Positions 1-12,000 of a DNA stretch of 64,000 nt are shown in pieces (position 1 is the stretch's first letter; each line of letters opens with the position of its first letter). The stretch covers positions 62,001 to 126,000 of the forward strand of contig NZ_JAHBGI010000008.1 in assembly GCF_018500185.1 (NCBI RefSeq). Reading direction: 5' to 3'. Made by a program: the position numbers and the translations under genes. Below the pieces are notes generated by a model. It was not told where the DNA came from. It worked only from the letters and a program-made list of their open reading frames with translations, and ran no database searches. Source of the stretch: Litoribacter ruber. Lineage in GTDB: Bacteria > Bacteroidota > Bacteroidia > Cytophagales > Cyclobacteriaceae.

Positions 1-3000
1 CTGGGTTTCTATAACCGTATAACTGAAGTCTGCAGTGGCAAAAGATGGAGGGAATTCAATTACCGTTTCCACATATTCCATACAGCCGTTTTCATCAAGT
101 ATGGTTACCGAGAATTTGCCGTCCTGGGTGAATGAAATTTCATCCACATTTTGCTCTCCATTGCTCCAGTTGATTTGGTATTCTCCAGTACCGCCTGTAA
201 CAGTAAGATAGGCTTTCCCAACCACTGTTCTTTCCTCACAGTCTACCTCAAGAGAGGTAGTGAGGTAGGCATCAATTTCTTCAGGTTCTTCGATGATAAT
301 TGTTTTTTCAACATAGCAGCCATTTTCATCTTCTACCCTCACCTCATAGACACCAGCAGGAAGACCAGACCTAGAGTAGCTTTTTTCATCTTCATCATCC
401 GACCAGAAGATTTCCCTGGTTCCCCAGCCACCTTTCGCGTCTATATGGATAAATCCTTCAAGGCTGCCATTACATTCCAGCATCTCAGAATATTGCTCCG
501 TCATTTCCAACAATGGAGGTTCAATGATTTCGATCACCTCCGTAATGGAGCAAGCCCCACTGGAAACTGTCACGGAATAAATGCCAGGACCCAGGTTTTT
601 CCTTTCGGGCAGGGTAGTGGTAAAGATCTCCTCCTCGCCTTCTTTCTGCCACTCATACACATAGCTTCCAATTCCTCCGGTCACCGGAAGGAATATTCTG
701 CCATCATTGGCGAAATGACAGGAGATGTGCTGAGTAACTCTATTTTCTGAAATCTTCAGCGGCTGTGGCGCCTCAATAGTAAAGGTTCTGTTTACAGAGC
801 ATTCTAGGGCGTCCTCAATTTTTACTGCATACCCCCTTGGAGAAAGTTGGTCGATGGTAAAAACATCCTCTGTAAACCTCATTTTTCTGATGACATTGTC
901 ATTGACAATCAAATCTACAGTGAAAGGAGCCTGATAACCGGTCATTTCATATGTGACTGTACCGTCATTTACACCTTCACAACTAACATTCTGCAAGGCA
1001 GCTTGGCGGACTATCTTTTGATCCATAGGGACGATGTAATAGCTTTCCTCAACCCAGCAGCCTGTCTCCTTGTCAATGGCTCTTACGGTATAAGTCCCAG
1101 GATTCAAGTCGGTGGCCTTTTCGCCAATCAGCGATGAACTGTGGCTCCACTTGAATTCAAAGTCTCCGCTACCGCCTTCCACTTTAGCTTCAATCTCGGC
1201 TTGATCTCCGTTGAAGCATACAGACATTTTACCTACTAAAGTGAGTGTCATCGGCTCCTGAGGTTCAGGCATGACCACTTCTTTTTCAATGACGCACTTA
1301 TTGTCATCCGTAATGACCACTTTATAAGTACCCGGTGCAAGATCTACTACTTTGGCCGTGGTGCTTTGGGCCGCATCATTCCATTGGAAAGTATATGGCC
1401 CCACCCCACCATCAGGCTCCACCTCGGCATAGATCTCCTTGGAATCGCCGCAGATATCTACCTTCACGGTGATTTCTGCCTCTAAGCGTCTTGCTGGCTG
1501 CTCAATTGTGATGATTTCAAACTTCTGACAGTTTCCATCAAAAATGGTCACCATATAATCCCCAGCGGCAAGATTTTCCAATTTGTACCCTTGTCCAAAT
1601 GGACCCCAGTTAGGAACATAATTCCCACTTCCTCCGGTCACCTCGATCTCTATCATGCCAGTTTTTTCACCATAACAAAGCACATCCCTTTTGTCGATTA
1701 CTTTGATAATAATTTCCTCAGGGTTCTCTACGACATACTTTTCAGTGACAAAGCATCCGTTTTGGTCCGTGACAGTTGCTTCATAGGTGCCGGGCGCAAG
1801 GTTTCTTCTTTCCAATTTACCCTGGTCTTCATGGTTGTCGGAAAGATCAGCCCACTTCACTGTTTTGTTACCAAATCCACCGGACGGCATTAAGCGGATA
1901 CTTCCATCCGAACCGTTGTGGCATCTCACATCCATTACCAATGGTTCCACAGACAATTTGGTATCAGGCTGGTTGATGTTGAAAGTCTTGTTGATTCCAC
2001 ATCCATTGCCATCTTTCACATAAACTTTGTAACGGCCGGCTACCTGCCCAGAAAGGTTGCGAGAGGTGGCAACCTCAGTTTCTGATAGATCCTGGTTGAT
2101 TCTCACCCATACAAATTCATAGTCGCCAGTGCCACCCTTTATATCCACCAGCTCGACACCACCAGTTTGATCGCCATGGCACAGCACATGCTGAACTTGG
2201 TCGCTTTCAATAGTAACCTGGGTTGCTCCTTGTACAAAGACCTCACCTATGATACTACACTGCGCCCCATTGTTGGCATCATAAAGTGTAAAGGTATAGC
2301 GGTTTGGAACAAGCCCCTCACGTATAAAGTCATTGCCGGCGGGATCATCCCACACGATGGAATAGTTGCCCACCCCACCACTTGGGAAGATCACTATTCT
2401 GCCATCCTGAACATTGAAACAGCTTTGGTCTCGAACCGAGGAGGTGAAACCCAAGGCCTCAGGCTCTTTAATTTCCACCTGTTGTTCTACACGGCACAAC
2501 ATGGCATCTTCCAAAATCACCTTATAGGTGCCGGCCTTTAAGCCTCCCCTTGTCAAACCACTGCCTACTTCAACTTCCTGATTGTCAATTACTACATACC
2601 ATTTATAAGGCCCTATACCTCCAGCCCGGTTGCTGATGGAGATCGTACCATTTGACCCATCATGACAGCTGACATCGGTAGCAGATGCTTCAAATCTGAG
2701 GCTGGCATCAAATACGGTCAGTTCCTCAATTATAAAACATTCTTTGGCATCCAAGATTTTGATTTCATACTCCCCAGCAGGAATCCCTTCAACTCTGGCA
2801 TCCGTAAATAGTACCTCTAAGCTTCCCTTTAGCCTCCACTCATATTGGTATCCACCATTGCCACCGATAGGAGTCACCTCCGCCACCATACTGGATTGCT
2901 CACCGCAAGCCTCAAGGTTTGCTACCACTTGGGCGGTTAGGTCCAATTCCGGTTCTTCGATGGTAATCGTTTCGGAAAACTCACATTTGCCGTCAGAAAC

Positions 3001-6000
3001 GGTATAGGTATAGGTTCCGGCGGCTAGGCCAGTTCTCCTCAAGGACTTGTTGCCGCTGTTTTCCCAAATCACTGAGTAATCGCCGCTTCCACCTTCAACC
3101 TTAAGCTCAATTTCCCCATTGGTCATTCCCTTACAGGTCACATCCTTAATTTCGGGGGTAACTGTTAGCTCGGTAGGCTCAGTTATGGTCACCTGTCCCA
3201 TCGTGGTACAAAGATTTGCATCCGTCACCGTGTACTTATATGTACCCGGCTCTAAGCCAGTTCGGGTGGCCCCTTTCACATCCGTATCTTCCCAGCTAAC
3301 TTCTCTGATCCCTGTGCCACCAAAAGGCGAAACTGTGATCGATCCATCTCCCGCCATATAGCATGAGATATTTTTAAATGTATGGCTGGCCGTCAATTTC
3401 GCGGCAGGCTGGGTGACCTGGAAAGTCCTATCAATCGAACATCCACTTAAATCCGTTACCACAACCAGATAGCTGCCTGCCTCTACATTGGCTAGATTTC
3501 TATCCGTGCTAATTACATTTTCTCTTTGGGTGTCGGAAGCCAAATACCAGTTATAGCTGTAATCACCTCTGCCACCGGATACGCTGATGTTTACACCACC
3601 AGTTTCATCACCATGGCACAACACAGGAACCAGCTCCTCTTGGGTAAACCTCATTTGCGTTGCCGCCTGAATGGTCACCTCCCCGTCGTAGAAACACTGG
3701 TTTTCATCGGTGATTCTGAAAGTGTGGGTTCTTGGGCTCAGGCTTTCCCGGAGGAAATCTCTATTTCCATTATCCCAGACAATACTCAATTCACCAACGC
3801 CTCCAAAAGCTCTAATCTCCACCACACCATCACCAGCGCTAAAGCAGGTTTCATGCTGCAAGGTTTCGAAGTCAAAACCGATCTGCTCCGGCTGGCCAAT
3901 GACCACTTCAACTTCTTCCCTACACTCATTGGCATCCTCAACCACCACCGAGTAAGTACCGGCTACCATACCTGATCTTCTAAATGACCCTTCATCCAAT
4001 TGTACTCCTGCTACAAAAAACTTGTAAGGCGACACTCCACCCTTGATGTCACTTAAAGTAATGGATCCGGTGTTGCCATCGTGGCAAAGAACATCTGTTG
4101 GGGTGGCGGTAAAGGTGATGTTGGCATCATAAACATCAAATGTCTTGGTGATATCGCAGCCTTTCCCATCTTCGACAATAACAGAATAACTACCCGGCTG
4201 TACGCCTTCTTGTCTGCTACCCGTCCAAGATGGATCAGACCACGTGTAGGAATAACCGCCATTTCCACCTTGGGCAGTGACTTCCACCACCATGGATGAT
4301 TGCTCTCCGCATGTTTCCAGCCTCACCATCACTTCAGCAGAAAGGTCAAATTCCGGTTCTGCAATTTCTATGGTATTGGAAACTTCACATTTGCCATCCG
4401 AAACGGTATAGGTATAGCTTCCTGCTCTTAGGCCGGACCTTTTAAGTTCCTTGTTGCCACTGTTTTCCCAGATTACGGAGTAATCTCCGCTTCCACCTGT
4501 GACGAGAAGTTCAATTTCTCCAGTATTGCCACCTTTACAAGATACAGCTGTAATTTCAGGATCAACCACGAGCAATTCAGGCTCAAGTATGGTTTCTTCG
4601 CCGTGGATTTCACAGTTGTTTTTGTCTCTGACGGTATACTTATAAGTACCGGGAGAAAGGCCACTTCTGGTTTCCCCTTCGAAATCGGTATCCTCCCAAG
4701 TGACGGTTTTGTCACCCGTACCGCCGTTGGCAATAACCCTGATTTGGCCATCATCGGCTCTGAAACAGCTGATGTGTGTGACATCTGCACGTGCAGAAAG
4801 TGCTGCAGTAGGCTGGGTGATTTGATACACTCGAGAAATAATGGTACAGCCGTTCGCATCAGAAACATGTAGTCTATAATTGCCGGCAACTACGCCGGTC
4901 AGGCTTTGCTCCTCGCTGATGACGGTCTCCATGTCGGAGGTTCTATACCACTTAAAAGTATAATCACCTGCTCCGCCCTCAACTGTAATTTCCACCTCTC
5001 CGGTAGAGTCGCCAAAGCACAAAACAGGCGATACGATTTCCTGCGTGAGAGAAATTTGGGTAGCCTCCTCAATAAACACTTCACCGTCCAATCGGCAATA
5101 TTGGTCAGTAATAACAAATGTGTGCCTTCCCGGAGCAAGGTTATTTCTAGTGAAAGAGGTGGAATTATTATCCCAGCGGATATTAAGATCTCCGGTGCCG
5201 CCTTGCGGAACAATTGTTACCGAACCATTCTTGGCCAGATAACAGGTTTCGTGCTGGAGGTTATCAAAATCAAAACCAAGCGGATCAGGCTGTCCTACTT
5301 CCACGTCATTTTCCACCACAAAACAATTCATAGAGTCTCGCACCGTAACGGTATAAACGCCGGCCGCTAGCCCTGATTGGGTGAAGCCGGTAGTCACTTC
5401 TACCCCATTGACTTCCCAGGTATAATTACCTGTGCCGCCTCTGATGTCGGAAATGGTGATGGCGCCTGTGGCATCTCCAAAGCAGAGTGCTGGAGCAGGA
5501 GTAGCCGTAAATTCCAGATTGGCATCAAATACGGTAACGGTTTTGACAATATCACAATCTTTGGCATCGATTACGGTAACCTCATAATCTCCAGGAGCCA
5601 ATCCAAGGGCTCTTTGGTTTCTGTCAATCACCGTTTCGGTACCGGCAAATCTCCACTCAAATCTATAGCCACCATTGCCGCCGGAAGGAATTACCTCTGC
5701 AATCATGGTATTTTGGTCACCACAGGTTTCAAGCTCCAAGTTTACTTCAGCAGCCAAATGCGCTGCAGGTTCCTTAATTTCTACCGCATGCTGCACCAAG
5801 CAATAATTTCTGCTGTCGGTCACATTGACGATATAGGTCCCAGCTTTTAGTCCCGTTTGTTCTAAACTTCTGCTCCCGTTATGAAGCCAAGTGATGATCG
5901 GCGCCCCTGCACCTCCCTCAACGGAGATTTTCACAGAGCCATCTTCCCCACCTTTACAGGAAACATCCTCTTGCGCCACAGTTTTGACGATAAGTTTGGC

Positions 6001-9000
6001 GGGTTCCTCTACTGTAAAAGTTTCGGTCACCTGGCAATTATTCGCGTCGGTCACTGTAACTGTATAATCTCCGGCTGGCAGTTCCTCCCTGTTTCTAACA
6101 TGAGACTCATCCGTGGTGGGTAGATCATGCCATCTTACGTGACGGAATCCCGTACCACCTTCCAAGAGCAATCTGATTTCGCCATTTGTATCCCCATGGC
6201 ACTGGACATCAGACACAAGGGCATCCACTGATAAGGCCTGAGAAGGTTGGGTGAGGGTAAAAGTCCTGCCAATTGTACATTCATTCGCATCCGTGATCGT
6301 AACCCTATAATCCCCCGCAGGCACATTGGTCAAATTCTTTTCGGAAGAAATCGCTTGGCCTGTAGCCAGGTTTTTCCACTCATATGAATACGTACCAGTA
6401 CCTCCAGAGATGTCCAATTCGATTTTTCCGGTACTTTCTCCAAAACACAAGATGTTTGAAATCTGGGAATCCACCTGGATCGGCTCAGCCCTTTCAATTC
6501 TTACCGAACCAAAGACCTTACAACCATTTGCGTCAGTTACTTCATATTGGTACATGCCAGGGTAAAGGTTTGTCCTTACCGGACCAACGCCACCGTCAGA
6601 CCATCTGGCAATCGCGCCGCCTGCACCACCCGCAATGGTCAAAGCGGCCGTTCCGTCATTAGCATTGTAACAGGTTTCAGGGGTTCCCGTTGCGCTTACA
6701 GTCAATAAAGGCGGTTCCTTTATTTCAACTTCGATGATATCTGAGCTACATTCTGCACCATCCATCAACCAAACCTGATAAGTCTGTTTTGCCCGCAGGT
6801 TATTAACCGACAGCCCGGTTCTGGAAATTCCGTCAATGATCAAGCGGTAATTCCCTCTTCCGCCCTGGGGATTTTTGATGATGATACTTCCCGTATTGCC
6901 TCCGAAACAAAGTACATCCTCCACATCCACCTCAAAAGTAATTTCCTCAGGAGCTGTGATTTCATATCTTTCAACAATATCACATTGCCTGTCATCATAA
7001 ACCCTCACCTCATACTCACCTTCCGCTAGGTTGCTTACCCGGTTGGTGTTTCCGATCATGTCACCAGTTGCCAGATTTGTCCATTCGTAACGGATCACGC
7101 CAGTGCCTCCGGTGACTGTTATTTCAATTTGGCCATCACCTCCTTCAAAGCAGGTGGTTTCAGTGACTTTTGCCTGGCTGATCTGGATAGGATCGGGCTG
7201 GGTGATGGTAATTTCTCCCTCCCAGTCACAACCTTTTTGATCCTCAACTCTCAGTTGATATTGTCCGGCAGGCACCTCATCAAACATGATTTGGTTGCCT
7301 TCCAAGGTGATTTCCCTTTCATTGAGGAAAGCAGTATAGATGCCGTTTCCACCTTGGATGTTAAACACCACATTGGTGGTACCCTCAAAACACCTTACAT
7401 CTTCTTGGTACTGCAGGTTGACGGAAATCCCCGCCAAAGGCTGGTTTACTCTTATTGTCTTTGTTTCACTGATACAGTTACCTCTGGTAAAATAGGCAGT
7501 GTAATCACCGAATTTGAGATCCCTGATTTCAAAAACCCCACCCACGGCTGCAACTTCTCTGTTGTTGACAAAAAGTCGGTAATCCCCGGCAAGACCGCCC
7601 TCAGGTGTAAAACGGATACTGCCATCTTCCCCGCGGAAACAGGTCACATCGGTGACATCAAAATTGAAATCAAGCAAATCAGGCTGTGGCACATGGATTT
7701 CATCTTCAAATTCACACCCCTTATCATCTGTAAGTACATATTTATAATACCCCGCATAAGCGTTGGAAAGTGTACGCCCAGTTTCTGCAAGTTGGGTGAA
7801 GGTGACGTTATCTTGGGAGTATTGCCAGGAGACAGTAAATGGAAGTGTACCCCCCTGCACGGAAAGCTGGATTTCAGTAGTGCCTCCAAAGCAAAGAATA
7901 TCCTGGAACCGATGGGTGACCTTAAGTTCATCAGGCTGGGTCAGCGTTCTTGGGAACAATACCAACGCACAACCATTGGCATCAACTACATCGAAATTAT
8001 ACTGTTTTTCAGCCTCCAGGCCCTCAAAAACTTTCATTTCATTTTCCGCAAGGGAATAATCCATACCCTCAAAGGATACGGTATAAGGCGCCGTGCCACC
8101 ACTCAGTTGCAGACTAATCGTACCATTTTCGGACTCAAAGCAACTCAGGTTTGTCTGGCTGTAATGGGTATAGGAGAAGGCCTGCTCAGGACCATCAATT
8201 ACGACGGTTTGTGCAGGACTGATACAGCCGTCGGCATTCATTACATACACCTGATATTCACCTTTACCCAGACCTGTGATGGTGGGATTGGTGTAGGCGC
8301 GGTTGTTTACATAATATATATATGCCCCGTCATTGCTTCCCTCAGCAGCGATTTCAATTTGACCGTTGAAGCCATTGTAGCAGGTTTCATCGTCAGAAAG
8401 GAAAGTGAGCTCTAGCTCCTGGCCTTCATCAATCACTATTGGTGTTTCTGACTCAACCAAACATCCGTTGCGGTCAGTGATTTCATAAACATAGGTGCCG
8501 GCACCTACATTATTATATACGCTTCGGTTGCCATTGATCAGGTGAGAAAACTCCTCAAACTTATCCCCATTTTCATTGAGGGAGAAATATTTCACATCGA
8601 AAGGTGCAATGCCACCGCTAAGGTTTACCTCAATAAATGTGGTTCCGCCCAAACATAGGATTGACCCGTAATTTTCCTGGGCGATAAAAGGATCAGGTGT
8701 GTTTATGGTGAAGGTCCGGGTGTCCATGCAGTTCTCCTGCTGGTCGGTCACCTCAATATGGTAATCTCCCACTTCCAGTCCTTCAAAAAGCACAGGATTT
8801 CCTTCACTGATACCGTCGATCTCTTGGCTGAAAGAGCTGTCCCCAACCTTGGTCAGGACCGCACGGTAGGTTTGCCTACCCCCAAAAATCTCAAAGGTGG
8901 CCTTACCGTCACCGGCTTCAAAGCAGGTGATGTCGGTTTTCATGAAGGAGGTAATCTCCAGCTCTCTTTCGGGCTCCTCAATGTCGATGACAAAATCCTC

Positions 9001-12000
9001 GGAAGAACAGCCTAAAGCATCAACAATGGCAACGATGTAGCGCCCAGGAGTCTTGGGACCAAAAATCATCTGGTTGCCGTCCATAATTGGGGATTCAGCC
9101 GTTCCATTTACCAAAACCTGGAAACTCCGGCCTTCTTCAACCACAGGATTGACAAAAATGAACCTTCCATCTGCAGCCCCTTGGCAAGTCACATCATCGA
9201 CAATAACCTGATCCACTGCAGGTCGCTGAATGCTTTCAATATGGAAGGAACCGGTAAGCGGATCACAATTGACATCCTCAACTACATAGGAATAATCCCC
9301 ACTTGGCAAATCGGTGAAGATGTAGTCGGTTCTATTATTGACATCTTCAATGGTCTGGAAAGTATTATCCGGATAGGTAAGGATGATTCTTTTATCCGCA
9401 TTTCCACCATCCACAGAGATGGTGAAAGTCCCCTTCTCATCCCAACATACTGGCTGAACCTCATCGGCCTTCACTAGCTCAAACTCAACCGGCTCAATGA
9501 TGACGATGTCTTCGCTGTCTTCAAAGCAGTCATCCACATTATTATAGAATACTCTTAATTTATAATAACCTTCGCCTAAATCTGGCAACCTCTGCTCTCC
9601 CTCCTTAGTTTTGATAAAATCATATCCCGGTACCACTTCCCACACAGAGCCTCCGGCAGACTTCAACCAGCTGTATTGGGTTGCACCACGTATTTCATAT
9701 AGGATTTCCCCGTCATTTCTTCCCCAGCAACTGATATCCTGCACTTTTTCGGCATGGACAAATGCGGGAGCGTTGTCAGTCAGGGTGATGGTTTTTTCAT
9801 CTATACAGCCTTTGGAATCCACCACGCGGAATTCATGATCCCCAGCAATCAGGGAAGCAATCACCGCATTAGTAGCCCTAACCCACTGAGTGCCGTTAAA
9901 ATACTCAAACCTATAGGTCGGGATACCGCCTTTAGCAAAAAGCGCGATGCTTTCAGGTCCACAGGTATTGGCTTCCATATCAATAACCAACTCAAGCGCC
10001 TCACTAGGTCCTCTTACTTGGAAAATTCTTACCAGCTCGCAATAGCCATTATTTGAATACCTCAGCTCATAAAAACCTGGAGTAAGGTTGTCGATTCTGT
10101 TGATTCCCTCGCCTTCAGCCACCACTGTTTCAGTAGTAAGATTGGTCCACTTCGTGGCTCTCTGCCCTTCAATTCCTCCCAATAAGTTAACTTCAATATG
10201 GGAAGGTGAGCCAAAACACTGGGGATCCAGGATTTCAGCCACCGTGATGCCCAGCTGAGCTGGTTCCACCAAGGTAATCTCCTCTGAAGTGACTTCACAA
10301 CCATACCCATCCCTTACCGTGACGGTATAGGTACCACCGCCAAGGTTTACAGGATCCTGACGGCTGGAACCATGGCTCCAGGAGTAATTGTAAGGGCCGC
10401 CGCTTCCCCCCTGCACATCGATTTTGATGCTTCCATCATTTACACCAAAACAAGTCGGGTTGGTTACCTCTAATACAGTAATGGTCAATGGATCAGGATT
10501 CATTAATTCGACTTCCAAATCATCCATACAGCCATTCTGATCAACTACTTCCGCCATATATTTTCCAGGCGCTAATCCGGCTAGCGTTGAGGTCGTCCCC
10601 GGCACTTGCTCATATGCGCTGCCGTTGAATTTATACCAAGAGATGGTTTTCACCCCTGTGCCGCCATTTACATTGATCTCTATTCGACCATTGGCACCGT
10701 TGTGGCAACTCGGGTTTACAGCGTTGATCAGGTTGATGGCCAAAGGACCAGCAGGCTCTCTCACCACCAGGTTGCTCATAGAGAATTGGCAGGACTTGGA
10801 ATCCAGAATAGTTACCGAGTAAGTTCCCGGCTTCAGTCCGGATATATTTGGCTGCACACTGCTAAAGCCATCCGGCCCTTCCCACGTGATGAAATAATCC
10901 TCACCTGGAGTCAAGGTACCTCCGGTTATAGCCAAGTTAATGGCCCCGTCCTGCTCGCCGTGACATAAAATATGCTCTATGGTCGGCACGGCCAAAAGTT
11001 CAGGAGTGCCTTCAATAATAAATTCACGGCTAATTTCACAGGAAGGGTTATTCAGGTCCCTTACCCTCACCACGTACTCACCCGGCCCCAGACCGTTCAG
11101 CTCCTGATCGGTACCAATGGTACTGTTGCTGCCTCTTCTCGTCCAGCGAATGTCAAGATTCCCGGTGCCGCCACTAATGTCTAGATGTATGAACCCATCC
11201 CGGCCGTTAAAACAACTTTCCGGCTGCAGATCCAGCTTTTCGATAATGATTTCTTCGGGTTGCTCGATTTCGAAAACGATCGGAGCCAATTGACAATTGT
11301 TGGCATCCCGGATTTGGATCACATTGTTATCCCCTGCCGGAAGGTTTGGGATGGAAAGCAATACGTTTGAGGTGGTGACTTCAGCACCACCGTTAAAACT
11401 ATAGGTATAAGGAGCCACGCCGCCTGAAATAACAATGGCCGCACTCCCATCCCTAGCCCCAAAGCAGCTTGCATCGGTAAAGGTTTTGTCTACTAGTTTG
11501 AATTCGCCGGGTTGGTTGATCGTAAATACCTCATAAAGGGAACAGCCTTTTGCATCCGTAACATATAATCTATAAGATCCTGCACCGATTCCAAAAATAT
11601 CAGACTGGTCTTCACCCTCTATTTTGACGAAGTTGCCACCGATATTTTTTCTCCATTCGTATTGGTACCCACCATTTCCACCAATGGCCTTAATACCGGT
11701 GATTGAGCCTGTCTCTTCACCAAAGCAAAGTACGTGCTCCCTTCTAAGCTCATTATTGTCGATTTGGAGCTCGGCAATATCGGGAACTGTAGCCCATTCG
11801 ATAATTTCGCAACCATTTCCATAGCTGATCACTACTTCATAGGTGCCTGGAGAAAGGTTATTAAAAGCGATGTTGTTGCCAGGCTTGGTCTCTCCGTTTA
11901 CTGTGGTTAGAAAATTGTGATCACTATTATCAATCCGTACATGAATTTCCCCATTGTCCTGGGCATAACATATGGGTGCGACTGGATTAACCTCTATTTC

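Noticed and set aside
7129-8415. A 428-codon open frame on the plus strand inside the giant adhesin gene
   Set aside because: It lies exactly antisense to, and in codon register with, the adhesin frame. Repeat-rich coding sequence with skewed codon use often leaves such long mirror frames; the translation has no signal, domain or motif.
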